A DNA stretch of 64,000 nt from Paenibacillus sp. J23TS9 (GCF_018403225.1 NZ_BOSG01000001.1:868001-932000), one strand, 5' to 3'. Counted from the first letter of the stretch, positions 42,424-51,757 are shown. Notes: generated by a model from the letters alone, not told the origin. Translations and numbers: made by a program.

Positions 42424-44166
42424 CTATAAATTTAGCCGCTTGAGCTTGTTATAGAGCGTTGCCCTCGAAATGCCGAGCTGCTTCGCGATGGCAAGCTTGT
42501 TTCCATTGGCCGATTCCAAAGTGTGGAGCAAAAGAGTACGTTCGAATTCGTCGAGTTTAGCCTGAAATGTGGAGCCGTCCAGCTCAGTTTTATTCAGATC
42601 ATCGGCCGGCGGGCCTGGAGATCGGCGCTTATGATCTCCTGAATAGATATTGGCAGGCAAGTATTCGCGTTTGATTTCCCCGTCGGTAGAGAAAATAACA
42701 AGCCGCTCAACGATGTTTCGAAGTTCCCTAATGTTGCCGGGCCAATCGTATTGAAGCAAATCCTCGAATACATCGGGCGTGAATGATTGGATATGACGTC
42801 CATAAACGAGTGAGAACTCATGCAGAAAGGATTGCGTAAGTTCATATATATCTTCTTTGCGGTCACGCAACGAGGGAACATCCAGGGATACGACATTCAG
42901 TCGATAGTAGAGATCCTCACGGAAGCTGCCTGCCATAATCATTTTCTTTAAATCACGGTTGGTTGCCGCAACGATGCGACAGTCTGCTTTCTTCAATTGA
43001 GTGCCGCCGACCGCAAAATAATTCTTTTCCTGCAGCACTCGAAGCATTTTAACTTGCATATCCAGGGGCATTTCCCCAATTTCATCAAGAAAAAGCGTGC
43101 CTCCATTGGCTAATTCGATTTTACCTTTCTTGCCTTTCGGATCAGCTCCGGAGAAGGCACCCTTCTCGTAGCCGAATAATTCACTTTCGAACAGGGCGGC
43201 CGGAATAGCCCCGCAATTGATTGCGATAAACGGGGCGTTGCTCTGCTCGCGGGAATTGTGAATCGCCTGGGCGAAAAGTTCTTTTCCAGTACCGCTTTCT
43301 CCCTGGATAAGGACCGTTGCTTTCGTCGTACTGATCTTTTTAATTGTGTCGATGCTGTTTTTGATTGTGGTGCTCGTTCCCTTGATATGCTGGAAAGGAT
43401 CACTTGAAGGGCTCAACAATGCAACTTCTTTCTGCAAATGATGAACCTTGCTTGTCATCTGCAGCAGCTCCTGATGAAGTCTCATCTGTGTCGTCAAATC
43501 GGATTCCGCTGCAACAGCCCCAATGATACGATCATCCAATTTTACGGGGGTGGAATTAATGAGGACAAACATATCTTGCCGCGGCCGATGCTGCATTTTA
43601 TGCACGGATTCGCCGGTTTCAAGCGTTTTAAGCGATTGCAGGCGGTCGACTTGAAAAAAATCCGAAGCGGGTTTGCCGATGATCTCGTTTTTCTGAATAG
43701 AAAATATATGCTCCGCACCGGATGTCCAGACTGCGACATGTCCTTCCTCATTTATTAGTGTGATCGCGACGTCAGGATTAAGCGTTTTCAAAGTGGTTGA
43801 AAAATAAGCTTCTATATATCTGTGCGCCTGCACGGTTGCTTCGATTATATCCGGGGCTGTAACATAACCGACCGGCTGGCCATCACGCAAGACAATCGCA
43901 AGAGAACAAGAAACGAAGGCTGTAGAGATGGAGGTCAAAGAATCCTCTGCATTGACGGTTTGAACGTTGATCATGTTCGGTATATTTGAGTGGGGATCGT
44001 TGGATGTCTTGTTCAATAATCCATATTGTCCGGAATCATTTCTTAGGAAAACAGGGAAGTTATACCCTATTTCATGGCTATCTTGGAGTGATGCCAGGTC
44101 AGACAGATTGACAATATTGTAATCCGTTCGAATAAGACGTTCCAGACTGGGCAATAGATGTTTCAT
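42424..44166 (-). CDS. Sigma-54-dependent activator (RocR-like; CBS-like, PAS, AAA+, Fis HTH)
   Basis: A 580-residue bacterial enhancer-binding protein. Residues about 30-115 look like a CBS-type sensor (GQPVGYVTAPDII); about 125-235 is a PAS domain; 262-490 is the AAA+ domain with Walker A GESGTGKE (289-296), sigma-54 contact loop GAFSGA (336-341, a T-to-S variant of GAFTGA) and Walker B GGTLFLDEIGEMP; 540-578 is a Fis-type HTH (KLAIAKQLGISRATLYNKL). It lies directly after proline dehydrogenase on the same strand, with rocA and rpoN close by. It most likely activates the -24/-12 promoters of those catabolic genes in response to proline, ornithine or a related signal. Confidence 0.9.
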   Translation of the reverse strand: MKHLLPSLERLIRTDYNIVNLSDLASLQDSHEIGYNFPVFLRNDSGQYGLLNKTSNDPHSNIPNMINVQTVNAEDSLTSISTAFVSCSLAIVLRDGQPVGYVTAPDIIEATVQAHRYIEAYFSTTLKTLNPDVAITLINEEGHVAVWTSGAEHIFSIQKNEIIGKPASDFFQVDRLQSLKTLETGESVHKMQHRPRQDMFVLINSTPVKLDDRIIGAVAAESDLTTQMRLHQELLQMTSKVHHLQKEVALLSPSSDPFQHIKGTSTTIKNSIDTIKKISTTKATVLIQGESGTGKELFAQAIHNSREQSNAPFIAINCGAIPAALFESELFGYEKGAFSGADPKGKKGKIELANGGTLFLDEIGEMPLDMQVKMLRVLQEKNYFAVGGTQLKKADCRIVAATNRDLKKMIMAGSFREDLYYRLNVVSLDVPSLRDRKEDIYELTQSFLHEFSLVYGRHIQSFTPDVFEDLLQYDWPGNIRELRNIVERLVIFSTDGEIKREYLPANIYSGDHKRRSPGPPADDLNKTELDGSTFQAKLDEFERTLLLHTLESANGNKLAIAKQLGISRATLYNKLKRLNL

Positions 44167-44278
44167 TCAGCTGACCCCCTATATATGAAGAATGTAAGCT
44201 CATTGTATTATTAGGGTCATTATACCCAGCCTGATTTTAAGTGTAAATCCTTTTTAAGTTTTGATTATGAATACGTAG

Positions 44279-45199
44279 CTATTTGAACATGTTTTTGACG
44301 ACCATCCACAAATTTGCGGGTTTTTCGGCCAGCCGGCGCGTATAGTAGGGATACCACATGGTACCGTATGGCATATAGCAGCGAATCCGATAACCTTCTT
44401 TGGCCAATTGTTCCTGATCATTCATCCGTAAGCCATACAGCATCTGAAATTCAAAGGCTTCTTTGGAGATACCGTTCCTTGCCGCATATTCCTTGACCCA
44501 ATGTATGATGCGGTCGTCATGTGAGGCGATGGCGGTATAGACGCCTCCGTCCAAATGCATCTTGATGATCTTCTTGTAATTGTCAATGACTTCGCTCATC
44601 TGTTGATAGGCAACCGTTCCCGGTTCTTTATATGCCCCCTTAACCAAACGAAGATTTACTTTTGCTTCGATCAATTGCTTTACATCGTCTTCCGTGCGGA
44701 ACAAATAGGCTTGAATGACGGTGCCAACATTGGTCAATCCTTCCGCATGCAGTCGCAGTACGATATCAATCGTCGCTTGGGTGAATGGCGTATCTTCCAT
44801 ATCGATGCGCACAAAGTTGTTATGCTTCTTGGCTTGGATAACGACGGCACGGATGTTGTCGTAGCAGGCTTCCTTATTGAGAGCTAAACCCATTTGGGTG
44901 GGCTTCAAAGATACATTAGAGTTTACGTTCCCCTCTGCGATACCATTAACCAGTCTAATATATTCTTCCTTGTAGCCAGTGGCTTCCGTTAATTCCTTGA
45001 TCCCCTCACCCAGATGATCCAATGTGACCATGATGCCTTTACTGTTCATGATTTCGATTTCGGCTAGAGCTTCAGCCAAGGTATCGCCTGCAATAAATTT
45101 GCCTGCCAATTTCTTGCCGTATTGAAGTGAAAGCTTCTCGACCAGTTTATTGCCGGAAATCGAGAGCAGCACCTTTCGGTATAATTCTGTACTGTCCAT
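44279..45199 (-). CDS. Proline dehydrogenase
   Basis: A 306-residue flavin-dependent proline dehydrogenase of the monofunctional Gram-positive type (FadM/PutB), which oxidises L-proline to pyrroline-5-carboxylate. Landmarks are the VRIDMEDTPFTQATIDI barrel strand, LRLVKGAYKEP, IASHDDRIIHWVKE, FEFQMLYGLR and the C-terminal substrate-binding motif YYTRRLAEKPANLW with its paired arginines. ATG 45199 follows AAGGGGAAA. A -24/-12 promoter on the minus strand predicts a transcript start 48 bases upstream. Its product feeds RocA, encoded divergently. Confidence 0.93.
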   Translation of the reverse strand: MDSTELYRKVLLSISGNKLVEKLSLQYGKKLAGKFIAGDTLAEALAEIEIMNSKGIMVTLDHLGEGIKELTEATGYKEEYIRLVNGIAEGNVNSNVSLKPTQMGLALNKEACYDNIRAVVIQAKKHNNFVRIDMEDTPFTQATIDIVLRLHAEGLTNVGTVIQAYLFRTEDDVKQLIEAKVNLRLVKGAYKEPGTVAYQQMSEVIDNYKKIIKMHLDGGVYTAIASHDDRIIHWVKEYAARNGISKEAFEFQMLYGLRMNDQEQLAKEGYRIRCYMPYGTMWYPYYTRRLAEKPANLWMVVKNMFK

Positions 45200-45258
45200 G
45201 GATATTTCCCCTTTCAGATGTTGAATATTGTCGTGTGTCAACTTGCATCATTAGTTAA

Positions 45259-45273
45259 GCAAAATTCATACCA
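45259..45273 (-). promoter_or_regulatory. Sigma-54 (-24/-12) promoter of proline dehydrogenase
   Basis: Minus strand reads TGGTATG-AATT-TTGC. The GG (45272-45271) and GC (45260-45259) are exactly 12 bases apart, as in the consensus TGGCACG-N4-TTGC. The predicted start of transcription is near 45247. Confidence 0.85.
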
Positions 45274-45292
45274 AAATCATCACTAAGGGAAT

Positions 45293-45307
45293 TGGCATGA
45301 TTATTGC
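45293..45307 (+). promoter_or_regulatory. Sigma-54 (-24/-12) promoter of rocA
   Basis: Plus strand reads TGGCATG-ATTA-TTGC; only one base differs from the consensus TGGCACG-N4-TTGC and spacing is exact. The predicted start is near 45319, 50 bases before the rocA ATG. It is back-to-back with the proline dehydrogenase promoter. Confidence 0.9.
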
Positions 45308-45368
45308 TTCTAATTTATAGAGCAGGTTAAATTACACAAATCATAAGAGAGAGGATGGTTTTGTATTT

Positions 45369-46916
45369 ATGAGATCAGAATTCAGGAACGAAACATTCGT
45401 TAACTTTAAGGAAGCACACAATAATGTGGAATACGATGCAGCTCTTAAGAAGGTGGAGGCCGAACTTGGCATGGAATATCCGCTCATTATCGGCGGCGAG
45501 AGAATCATGACCGACCATAAAATCTCGTCGATAAATCCGGCAAATAAAACGCAAGTGATCGGCATCGTGTCGCAAGCGGACATCCATATCGCGGAGAAAG
45601 CAATCCAAACTGCTGCGGCGACGTTTGAAACATGGAAGCGTACCGATCCCAATGAGCGTGCCCGATATTTGTACCGGGCCGCAGCGATTTTAAGACGGCG
45701 CAAGCATGAATTTTCTGCATTGATGACTTTTGAGGCTGGAAAAACGAGAGTGGAAGCAGACGTCGAAACCGCCGAAGCCATCGATTTTCTCGAATTTTAT
45801 GCGCGTGAGATGCAGCGTCTCAGCCAGCCACAGCCATTGACGGTTAGCGCAGAGGAAGAGAATGAGCTGTACTATATTCCTCTTGGCGTAGGCGTCGTTA
45901 TTCCGCCGTGGAACTTCCCGCTTGCGATTATGGCAGGCATGACCTCTGCGGCTCTTGTATCCGGCAACACGGTCGTTCTGAAGCCGGCGAGCACAACACC
46001 AATCATTGCTGCGAAATTCATGGCTTTGCTGGAAGAAGTAGGGTTACCTGCCGGAGTTGTCAACTTCCTTCCCGGACCCGGTGGGCAAGTCGGCGATTAT
46101 CTCGTTGACCATCCTCTCACCCGGTTCATCAGTTTTACAGGCTCTCGCGATGTAGGTTTGCGTATTAATGAACGGGCTGCAAAACCAAATCCAGGGCAAA
46201 AATGGATTAAACGCGTTGTAGCTGAAATGGGTGGCAAGGATGCGATCGTTGTTGACAAAGAAGCCGATCTGGATCTGGCTGCGGACACGATTACGCTTTC
46301 CGCCTTCGGTTTCTCCGGGCAGAAATGTTCGGCATGCTCCCGCGTTATCGTTCATGAGGATGTCTATGATACGGTTCTGGAGAGAGTCGTAGAACGTGCA
46401 AGTAAATTGGTTATGAGCGATCCGGCCGATGCAGGTGCTAGCCTGGGACCTGTAATCGATGAGAAGGCATACGCGAAGATTCGTGAATATATTGAAATTG
46501 GCAAGCAGGAAGGGCGTCTGGTGCTTGGAGGCGGTACGGGTGATCCGAACGGATTTTTCATCGAGCCGACGATCTTCGCAGATGTGGATTCCAATGCCCG
46601 GATTTCCCAAGAAGAAATATTTGGGCCGGTCGTTGCCTTTACAAAAGCCAAATCCTTCGATGAAGCGCTGGATTTCGCCAACAATACGGATTACGGCTTA
46701 ACCGGGGCAGTGATCTCAAGCAATGGAGCCAATCTGGAGAAAGCAAGACGGGAATTTTTCGTGGGCAATCTGTACTTCAACCGCAAATGCACGGGTGCAT
46801 TGGTCGGAACGCATCCGTTTGGCGGATTCAATATGTCGGGTACGGATTCGAAAGCCGGCGGTCGTGATTATTTATTATTGTTTACGCAAGCGAAGCTGGT
46901 ATGCGATCGATTCTAA
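45369..46916 (+). CDS. rocA: L-glutamate gamma-semialdehyde (P5C) dehydrogenase
   Basis: A 515-residue aldehyde dehydrogenase matching RocA/PutC/PruA, which converts glutamate semialdehyde to glutamate with NAD. Landmarks are [16 protein letters not shown], the NAD-site [10 protein letters not shown], the catalytic Glu in [14 protein letters not shown], the catalytic Cys in [28 protein letters not shown] and [14 protein letters not shown] near the C-terminus. The start is ATG 45369 after GAGAGGATGG. It is transcribed from the -24/-12 promoter at 45293 and completes proline degradation together with the divergent gene. Confidence 0.95.
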   Translation: MRSEFRNETFVNFKEAHNNVEYDAALKKVEAELGMEYPLIIGGERIMTDHKISSINPANKTQVIGIVSQADIHIAEKAIQTAAATFETWKRTDPNERARYLYRAAAILRRRKHEFSALMTFEAGKTRVEADVETAEAIDFLEFYAREMQRLSQPQPLTVSAEEENELYYIPLGVGVVIPPWNFPLAIMAGMTSAALVSGNTVVLKPASTTPIIAAKFMALLEEVGLPAGVVNFLPGPGGQVGDYLVDHPLTRFISFTGSRDVGLRINERAAKPNPGQKWIKRVVAEMGGKDAIVVDKEADLDLAADTITLSAFGFSGQKCSACSRVIVHEDVYDTVLERVVERASKLVMSDPADAGASLGPVIDEKAYAKIREYIEIGKQEGRLVLGGGTGDPNGFFIEPTIFADVDSNARISQEEIFGPVVAFTKAKSFDEALDFANNTDYGLTGAVISSNGANLEKARREFFVGNLYFNRKCTGALVGTHPFGGFNMSGTDSKAGGRDYLLLFTQAKLVCDRF

Positions 46917-47021
46917 AATATTAGACACGGTAGCAATGTTCAATTTGGATATTTTTAAGTATAGTGAAGAGAGAATCGTACTTTTGCGAAGAGACAACCT
47001 GCGCGGAAGGGGAGAGTTTCG

Positions 47022-48335
47022 TTGTTAGGCTATCAATTGGTGCAAGATCAGCGCTTGAAACTGGCGATCACTCCTGAACTGAAACAATCCATTCATATTT
47101 TAACATTGTCGGGTTATGAGCTTGTTCCGTATTTGCAGGAACAGGCGACAGAGAATCCTGTCCTGGAACTTGAAGATCACAGTGATATCTATATCTATGG
47201 CAGAAAGACCAGAACCGGTGAAGAAAAGGACTTCATGCAAGATCCGTTCTGGAATGTGAACAAAGCACAAGAAACAATGGAGGCAAGGCTGAAGAGTCAA
47301 CTGCGACTTCTCTCGCTCCCTCCGGAAGTGTATAGAACCGCTGCATACATGGCCGGTAATCTAAACGATGACGGATATCTGGACATTACCCTAACCGATA
47401 TTCGGACAGAGCTGAATATTTCCGAGGCACTCCTGGAGCTTGCGCTTGAGAAGCTGCAATCGCTGGATCCGGCAGGCATAGCGGGAAGAAACTTGCGGGA
47501 ATGCTTGCTGCTGCAGATCATCCGGGATCCGGATGCTGTTCCCTACGCATATGAGATCGTGGATGAATATTTGACGGAATTAGCTGATGGAAACTTGGGA
47601 CGCATGGTTTCTGCTTTACGGATCTCAAGGGAACAGGTGATGGTCGCCTATAAATATATACGAAGCTTAAATCCTCGTCCCGGGCTTTCGATTGGCGCAT
47701 TCGAACAACATTATATCGTTCCGGATGCCATTGTCGAATATCATGCCGATGGTTTTACAGTTTCGATGCAATCTTCAGGTATTCCCAAACTTTCCATCAG
47801 CAACGAGTGCAGAGAATGGGTTAAGCTGCGGCAATCGACAGAAGCTTCATCGTATTTGAACCATTGCGTGAAGTCGGCACAATGGATCATTCGATGCATT
47901 GAGATGCGGAAGCAGACCTTGATGAAGGTCGTGTACGCCATGATGGATGAGCAACGTGAGTTCTTGGCAAAAGGCGTCAAAGGCCTCCGTCCTATGACCT
48001 TGCATACGATATCCAGCAAGCTGGATATGCATGAATCAACGATCAGTCGGGCGGTTCACGACAAGTTCGTCCTTACGCCATATGGCGTGTTTCCGCTTAA
48101 GTACTTCTTCGCTGCCGGTCTTTCGACTTCGGGCGGAGGAGCAGCGTCTTCCCAGAAAGTGAAAGCGAGGATCAAAGAGCTCATCGATTCCGAGAATAAA
48201 ACCCGTCCTTACTCCGATCAGAAGCTCGTTGATGTGCTTTTTTCGGAAGGGGTAAGGCTGTCGCGCAGAACGGTTACCAAATATCGTGAAGAATTAAAGA
48301 TTCTTTCTTCTTCAAGCCGAAGACGCAAAATATAA
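47022..48335 (+). CDS. rpoN: RNA polymerase sigma-54 factor (SigL/RpoN)
   Basis: A 437-residue sigma-54. Region I starts with QDQRLKLAITPELKQSIHIL and the Q/L-rich helix that contacts activators; the core-binding region has NLNDDGYLD and LQSLDPAGIAGRNLRECL; the C-terminal RpoN box reads LSRRTVTKYREELKI. An internal HTH (TISSKLDMHESTISRAV) recognises the -12 element. A TTG start follows GGAAGGGGAG. It sits 105 bases after rocA with no terminator seen between them, so read-through from the rocA promoter is possible and would give positive feedback. Called sigL in Bacillus. Confidence 0.95.
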   Translation: MLGYQLVQDQRLKLAITPELKQSIHILTLSGYELVPYLQEQATENPVLELEDHSDIYIYGRKTRTGEEKDFMQDPFWNVNKAQETMEARLKSQLRLLSLPPEVYRTAAYMAGNLNDDGYLDITLTDIRTELNISEALLELALEKLQSLDPAGIAGRNLRECLLLQIIRDPDAVPYAYEIVDEYLTELADGNLGRMVSALRISREQVMVAYKYIRSLNPRPGLSIGAFEQHYIVPDAIVEYHADGFTVSMQSSGIPKLSISNECREWVKLRQSTEASSYLNHCVKSAQWIIRCIEMRKQTLMKVVYAMMDEQREFLAKGVKGLRPMTLHTISSKLDMHESTISRAVHDKFVLTPYGVFPLKYFFAAGLSTSGGGAASSQKVKARIKELIDSENKTRPYSDQKLVDVLFSEGVRLSRRTVTKYREELKILSSSSRRRKI

Positions 48336-48339
48336 ATAC

Positions 48340-48381
48340 AAGGGGCTGCCTCAGCATTCATTGCTGAGGCAGCCCCTTTAA
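48340..48381. terminator. Bidirectional terminator after rpoN
   Basis: 17-bp perfect stem AAGGGGCTGCCTCAGCA and complement, TTCAT loop, between convergent rpoN and the aspartase-like gene. Confidence 0.92.
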
Positions 48382-48403
48382 TATGACTGAATGTGTTTGG
48401 CGT

Positions 48404-49549
48404 TCACCGATGCATAAACGAAATAGAAAATTCATTTTGCAATGAATCCATTCCTTTGATGAGTAATTTCATGGATTCCAATAAATTATAGGCGATTATG
48501 GGCGGGACAGCATTCTGATCCGCCATCCCGGCTTCAGCGGCTAGGTTAATGCCATGGCCCAGTCCGATGACATGGAATACGATTTGGTTGAGAGCTTCAG
48601 ATGTTTCAGTATTCACGCCGATGCTCAAATACGGTTCGTTCTGATCCGACGGGAACGAAGCGGCGGCCAGGCGAATATCGCTGCACATTTTCGATATATC
48701 TGCCGCACATTGGTTTATCACTGAGGAGAGTTCAACAAACGCATCTTTGCTGCCGGTTGTATCTTGCCGGCCTTTAATGGTGGTTATGTTAAGCTTGGTG
48801 ATGACTTTTAAATACGCTGCGATGATGTCCGTGAACTCTGGGCTCGCGTTCGATTCGGAGTGGGTAAACGCTTCGCTCAGATCGACGGTCTGCAGCTGTG
48901 AGGCAGACATGACGAGATGTTTCATATCCCGCAGCAGGTTGCGAGCGGCATTGCCAAATTGACGGCCGAGCCAAGGAGAGGTTCCTACTTTCACAGACAT
49001 ACTCCCTTGTCTATAAAGCTCCTCCATTTTCTTCTCTTTGGCGAGAAGGCAGGTGATCAATTGATCGGTGGACTTAATCAAATTGTGAGTAAGCTGACAG
49101 GCAGCGATTTGGAGAGCAACCGTAATGATCCCATTTGATGATTGGGCTAGGTTTACATGTCCGTCCGGGTTAATTAAGGAATAATTCCCCTTATCCTCAA
49201 GCATAAACTCAAGAGCCCGATTCGCGATAACCTCGTTCATGTTGGTATTTAATGCATCGGAAGCTCCTCCCTGGACGAAATCCAATGTGAAATCCTCCAG
49301 ATGCTTTCCATTCATAATTTCTTCCGCAGCTTTGATCATACAGTGACCGATGTGCTTCGGCAGCATGCCAAGCTCGAGATTAGCCTGAGCAGCAGCGCGC
49401 TTCACGCATGCCATCGCGATAATAAACTCGTCATGAACGGGCGTGCCTGCACTCGGGAATTTCTCGGCGGCGCGCACCGTTTGAATGCCGTAATAAGCAT
49501 AGGAGGGGACCTCTCGTGTCCCTAAGTGATCATGTTCAATTCTGGTCAT
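48404..49549 (-). CDS. Aspartase/fumarase-superfamily protein lacking catalytic motifs
   Basis: A 381-residue protein clearly derived from aspartate ammonia-lyase: it begins RIEHDHLGTREVPSYAYYGI and keeps NEVIANRALEFM, HVNLAQSSN and a RLAA helix. It is about 90 residues shorter than aspartases (about 470), and each active-site loop is altered. GTSTNM is replaced near 95-102 (ASDALNTNM); SSND is SSNG (137-140); the T-H/Q catalytic loop near 181-190 reads QGSMSVKVGT; and the GSSxMPxKxN signature is reduced to LSIGVN (308-313). Lyase activity is therefore unlikely. The gene has its own sigma-54 promoter, suggesting a role in amino-acid control, for example by pairing with a true aspartase. Confidence 0.85.
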   Translation of the reverse strand: MTRIEHDHLGTREVPSYAYYGIQTVRAAEKFPSAGTPVHDEFIIAMACVKRAAAQANLELGMLPKHIGHCMIKAAEEIMNGKHLEDFTLDFVQGGASDALNTNMNEVIANRALEFMLEDKGNYSLINPDGHVNLAQSSNGIITVALQIAACQLTHNLIKSTDQLITCLLAKEKKMEELYRQGSMSVKVGTSPWLGRQFGNAARNLLRDMKHLVMSASQLQTVDLSEAFTHSESNASPEFTDIIAAYLKVITKLNITTIKGRQDTTGSKDAFVELSSVINQCAADISKMCSDIRLAAASFPSDQNEPYLSIGVNTETSEALNQIVFHVIGLGHGINLAAEAGMADQNAVPPIIAYNLLESMKLLIKGMDSLQNEFSISFMHR

Positions 49550-49635
49550 CTATTTTCCCTCCGAAAGTTTTATTCGTGTGAACGGTTTCAGCTTTGCATT
49601 GGGTAACACGTGTTTGTCTTCCGCTATATTAATAA

Positions 49636-49650
49636 GCAATTTTCATTCCA
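49636..49650 (-). promoter_or_regulatory. Sigma-54 (-24/-12) promoter of the aspartase-like gene
   Basis: Minus strand reads TGGAATG-AAAA-TTGC with GG-to-GC distance of 12 bases. The predicted start is near 49624, 75 bases before the ATG at 49549. Confidence 0.8.
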
Positions 49651-49763
49651 CTTTCGGTTCATTTGGGGACTCCATCTGAAAAAATCATGACATCCTCAAC
49701 CATTCGGGTATAATAGGCATGTTGCGATGAGATAAACTGGGATTTTGTAGCATGGAGGGATTT

Positions 49764-50096
49764 ATGAACAGCAACCAGCTTTTTTTTCACATTCATTATT
49801 GCAATGGCAGGAAATTGAAGGAGCCATAGAGGTTTCCACGTGAATTCTCCGGAACACTTTCACATCATGAGCTCATTTTGGTTACAGGAGGCGCCGGCAG
49901 CATAACCATCGGTGTGGATACGACAGCAAGAGAAGCTTATCAACATGGATATCATCAAGTTTTTGCAGAAGATGCGATGGCCGCGAAAACCCAGGAAGAG
50001 CATAATTATGTGCGTACAACAATTTTTCCTAGGATCGGTAAGGTTCGGAAGAGTGAAGAAGTGGCAGAAATGTTGAAATTAATTGTTATAATTTGA
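49764..50096 (+). pseudogene. Chimeric remnant: AraC-type N-terminus joined to isochorismatase C-terminus
   Basis: GGAGGG and ATG 49764 open MNSNQLFFHIHYCNG, stop at TAG 49827, and continue in the same frame as [20 protein letters not shown] and GAGSITIG, the cupin part of an AraC regulator. Without a break this changes into [33 protein letters not shown] and TIFPRIGKV, the C-terminal end of a cysteine hydrolase (isochorismatase family). The HTH domains of the first gene and the catalytic half of the second are missing. A deletion between two neighbouring genes explains this best. Confidence 0.75.
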
Positions 50097-50133
50097 GTAA
50101 TGGATCGTTGCTCTATCTATTAGAATGGATCGT

Positions 50134-50165
50134 AAAAAGAACGCCATTACTGGCGTTCTTTTTTT
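50134..50165 (+). terminator. Terminator after the chimeric remnant
   Basis: Stem AAAGAACGCCA/TGGCGTTCTTT with TTAC loop and a further T run. Confidence 0.9.
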
Positions 50166-50265
50166 GGAAGCTTATATTACAGGAATTGGAATTGTATATA
50201 TTGGGTGAAATATATATAATTTTCTAGGCTACATCATTCAATATCACATCAGGAGAACAAACATC

Positions 50266-51048
50266 ATGAAAAAAATCATTTCTTTACTCATCATTTTCTT
50301 ATGTAGTGTTATCGGAGTAACTTCAACATCGGCAGCTGCCGATGCAAAGGAATCACCCATCATTATTGATAACGGTAAGATCTTAAATGGTAGAACAATC
50401 ATTCCGATCAGAGTGGTTTCTACACATTTTGGATTCCAAGTGGATTGGAACCAAGAATCCAAGACGGTAAACATTGGTGATAAAGAATCAGATATTGCCT
50501 TGAAGCTGAATTCTAAACAGGCTGTGGTTAACGGCAAGGAAGTCATTTTAGATGCACCTGCTCAAATCGTTGATGGAGTTACATATGTGCCGTTAAAGTT
50601 TGTGGGAGATGCTTTCGGAGCGACTATCAGCTGGGACCAGACATTTAAGGCAGCTCATGTTAAATTAGCTGAAGCCGATCTTCTCATCTATACACAGATT
50701 AAACCGATTCCCAAATTGACGGCAGATCAGCTAAACATATTTTCACAGATCGCAAACAAGGCAGCTGTGATTACAGATATTCATCAGGCAAAAGTATATT
50801 TTAAGCCTTATCTTACGGCCCCATTACTAGGAAATATCATTTGGTATAAGGGACTGCCATTTAAAACCCAATTTGATTCAAAAAATCAAGGGGATATCAC
50901 TTACAGTAACATGTATCATTCGGAGGCGACGATCTCACAGATCACGCATTTTACGACGCTTGTATGGCTTTCGCGTACGATGCAGTTTAAATATGAAGAT
51001 CATAGTTGGAAAATAGACAAAATTGATTTTAAGTATGTCTATTTTTAA
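50266..51048 (+). CDS. Secreted stalk-domain protein
   Basis: A 260-residue exported protein. The signal peptide covers about residues 1-25 (KK, hydrophobic core, cleavage near TSAAA). Two stalk repeats of the copper amine oxidase N-terminal type follow: NGKILNGRTIIPIRVVS-like at 35-70 and QIVDGVTYVPLKFVGDAFGA at about 100-120. A C-terminal domain of about 120 residues (from ADLLIYTQIK) has no recognisable motif. ATG 50266 lies after CAGGAGAA. It is a relative of the 393-residue stalk protein at 21353, but the C-terminal parts differ. Confidence 0.85.
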   Translation: MKKIISLLIIFLCSVIGVTSTSAAADAKESPIIIDNGKILNGRTIIPIRVVSTHFGFQVDWNQESKTVNIGDKESDIALKLNSKQAVVNGKEVILDAPAQIVDGVTYVPLKFVGDAFGATISWDQTFKAAHVKLAEADLLIYTQIKPIPKLTADQLNIFSQIANKAAVITDIHQAKVYFKPYLTAPLLGNIIWYKGLPFKTQFDSKNQGDITYSNMYHSEATISQITHFTTLVWLSRTMQFKYEDHSWKIDKIDFKYVYF

Positions 51049-51171
51049 AAAGTACAGCAATAAGTTGGGGTGTTCGAACTCTTAGATTGGACATCAAGTT
51101 TTCTCTTTTTTCTGAGTATGCTAAACTTGATATAGCGAAATGCATCATTCGGTGGAAGGGAGTTCTGATCG

Positions 51172-51573
51172 ATGGAAATATCCGATTTTCTGTTCCCGAA
51201 AGACAAAGTGGCTTACGTTCACTCAACTGCCAACATGCAGGAGGCCATGGAAATGTTAGAGAAAAGTCAGTATACGGCTATTCCTGTTATTGATGAGAAG
51301 GGGAAGTACGTGGGTACGCTTTCTGAAGGGGATCTATTATGGAAGTTGAAGAATACTTCCGGATTGAGTTTTGATAACCTGAGTATCGTCCAAGTTCATG
51401 AGATTAAACGCCGTATTAAAAATGAATGCGTTGCAATTCAAGCAAATCTGGAGGATATGCTAGAGTTAGCTGCCGATCAGAACTTTGTTCCCGTCGTAGA
51501 CGACCAAATTTTCGTCGGAATCATCCGTCGTAAGGATATTATTGAGTACTACACGAGTAATATTACCGATTAG
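51172..51573 (+). CDS. CBS-domain pair protein
   Basis: A 133-residue protein made of two CBS motifs: about 8-60 (KVAYVHSTANMQEAMEML, YTAIPVIDEKGKYVGTLS, EGDLLWKL) and about 75-130 (CVAIQANLEDMLELA, FVPVVDDQIFVGIIRRKDII). CBS pairs bind adenine nucleotides. The layout resembles B. subtilis DarB/YkuL, which binds c-di-AMP, but I cannot assign the ligand. ATG 51172 follows AAGGGAG. It stands alone, with no partner domain in the same protein. Confidence 0.85.
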   Translation: MEISDFLFPKDKVAYVHSTANMQEAMEMLEKSQYTAIPVIDEKGKYVGTLSEGDLLWKLKNTSGLSFDNLSIVQVHEIKRRIKNECVAIQANLEDMLELAADQNFVPVVDDQIFVGIIRRKDIIEYYTSNITD

Positions 51574-51633
51574 TGGTTAAGTCTGTTTTTTTTCAACATC
51601 GTCCTTCTAGCCTTTATAAAGGTGGTCGTGTAT

Positions 51634-51714
51634 ATGAAAAGAAATGCTTTTCTATGGACTATACTTGGCATAATGGTTGTCTTCATTTTAATATACTACT
51701 TTGCAGAAATATGA
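51634..51714 (+). CDS. 26-residue single-span membrane peptide
   Basis: ATG 51634 has AAAGGTGGT six bases upstream and encodes 26 residues: a positive start (MKRNAF), a hydrophobic helix of about 18 residues, and a YFAEI end. This is the pattern of small bacterial membrane proteins. A good terminator follows 44 bases later. No homologue is recognised, and the frame is short enough to be accidental. Confidence 0.45.
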   Translation: MKRNAFLWTILGIMVVFILIYYFAEI

Positions 51715-51757
51715 TTTCTGGATTTGGCTAAGTTGGAAGAAAAACATTGAACGAATA

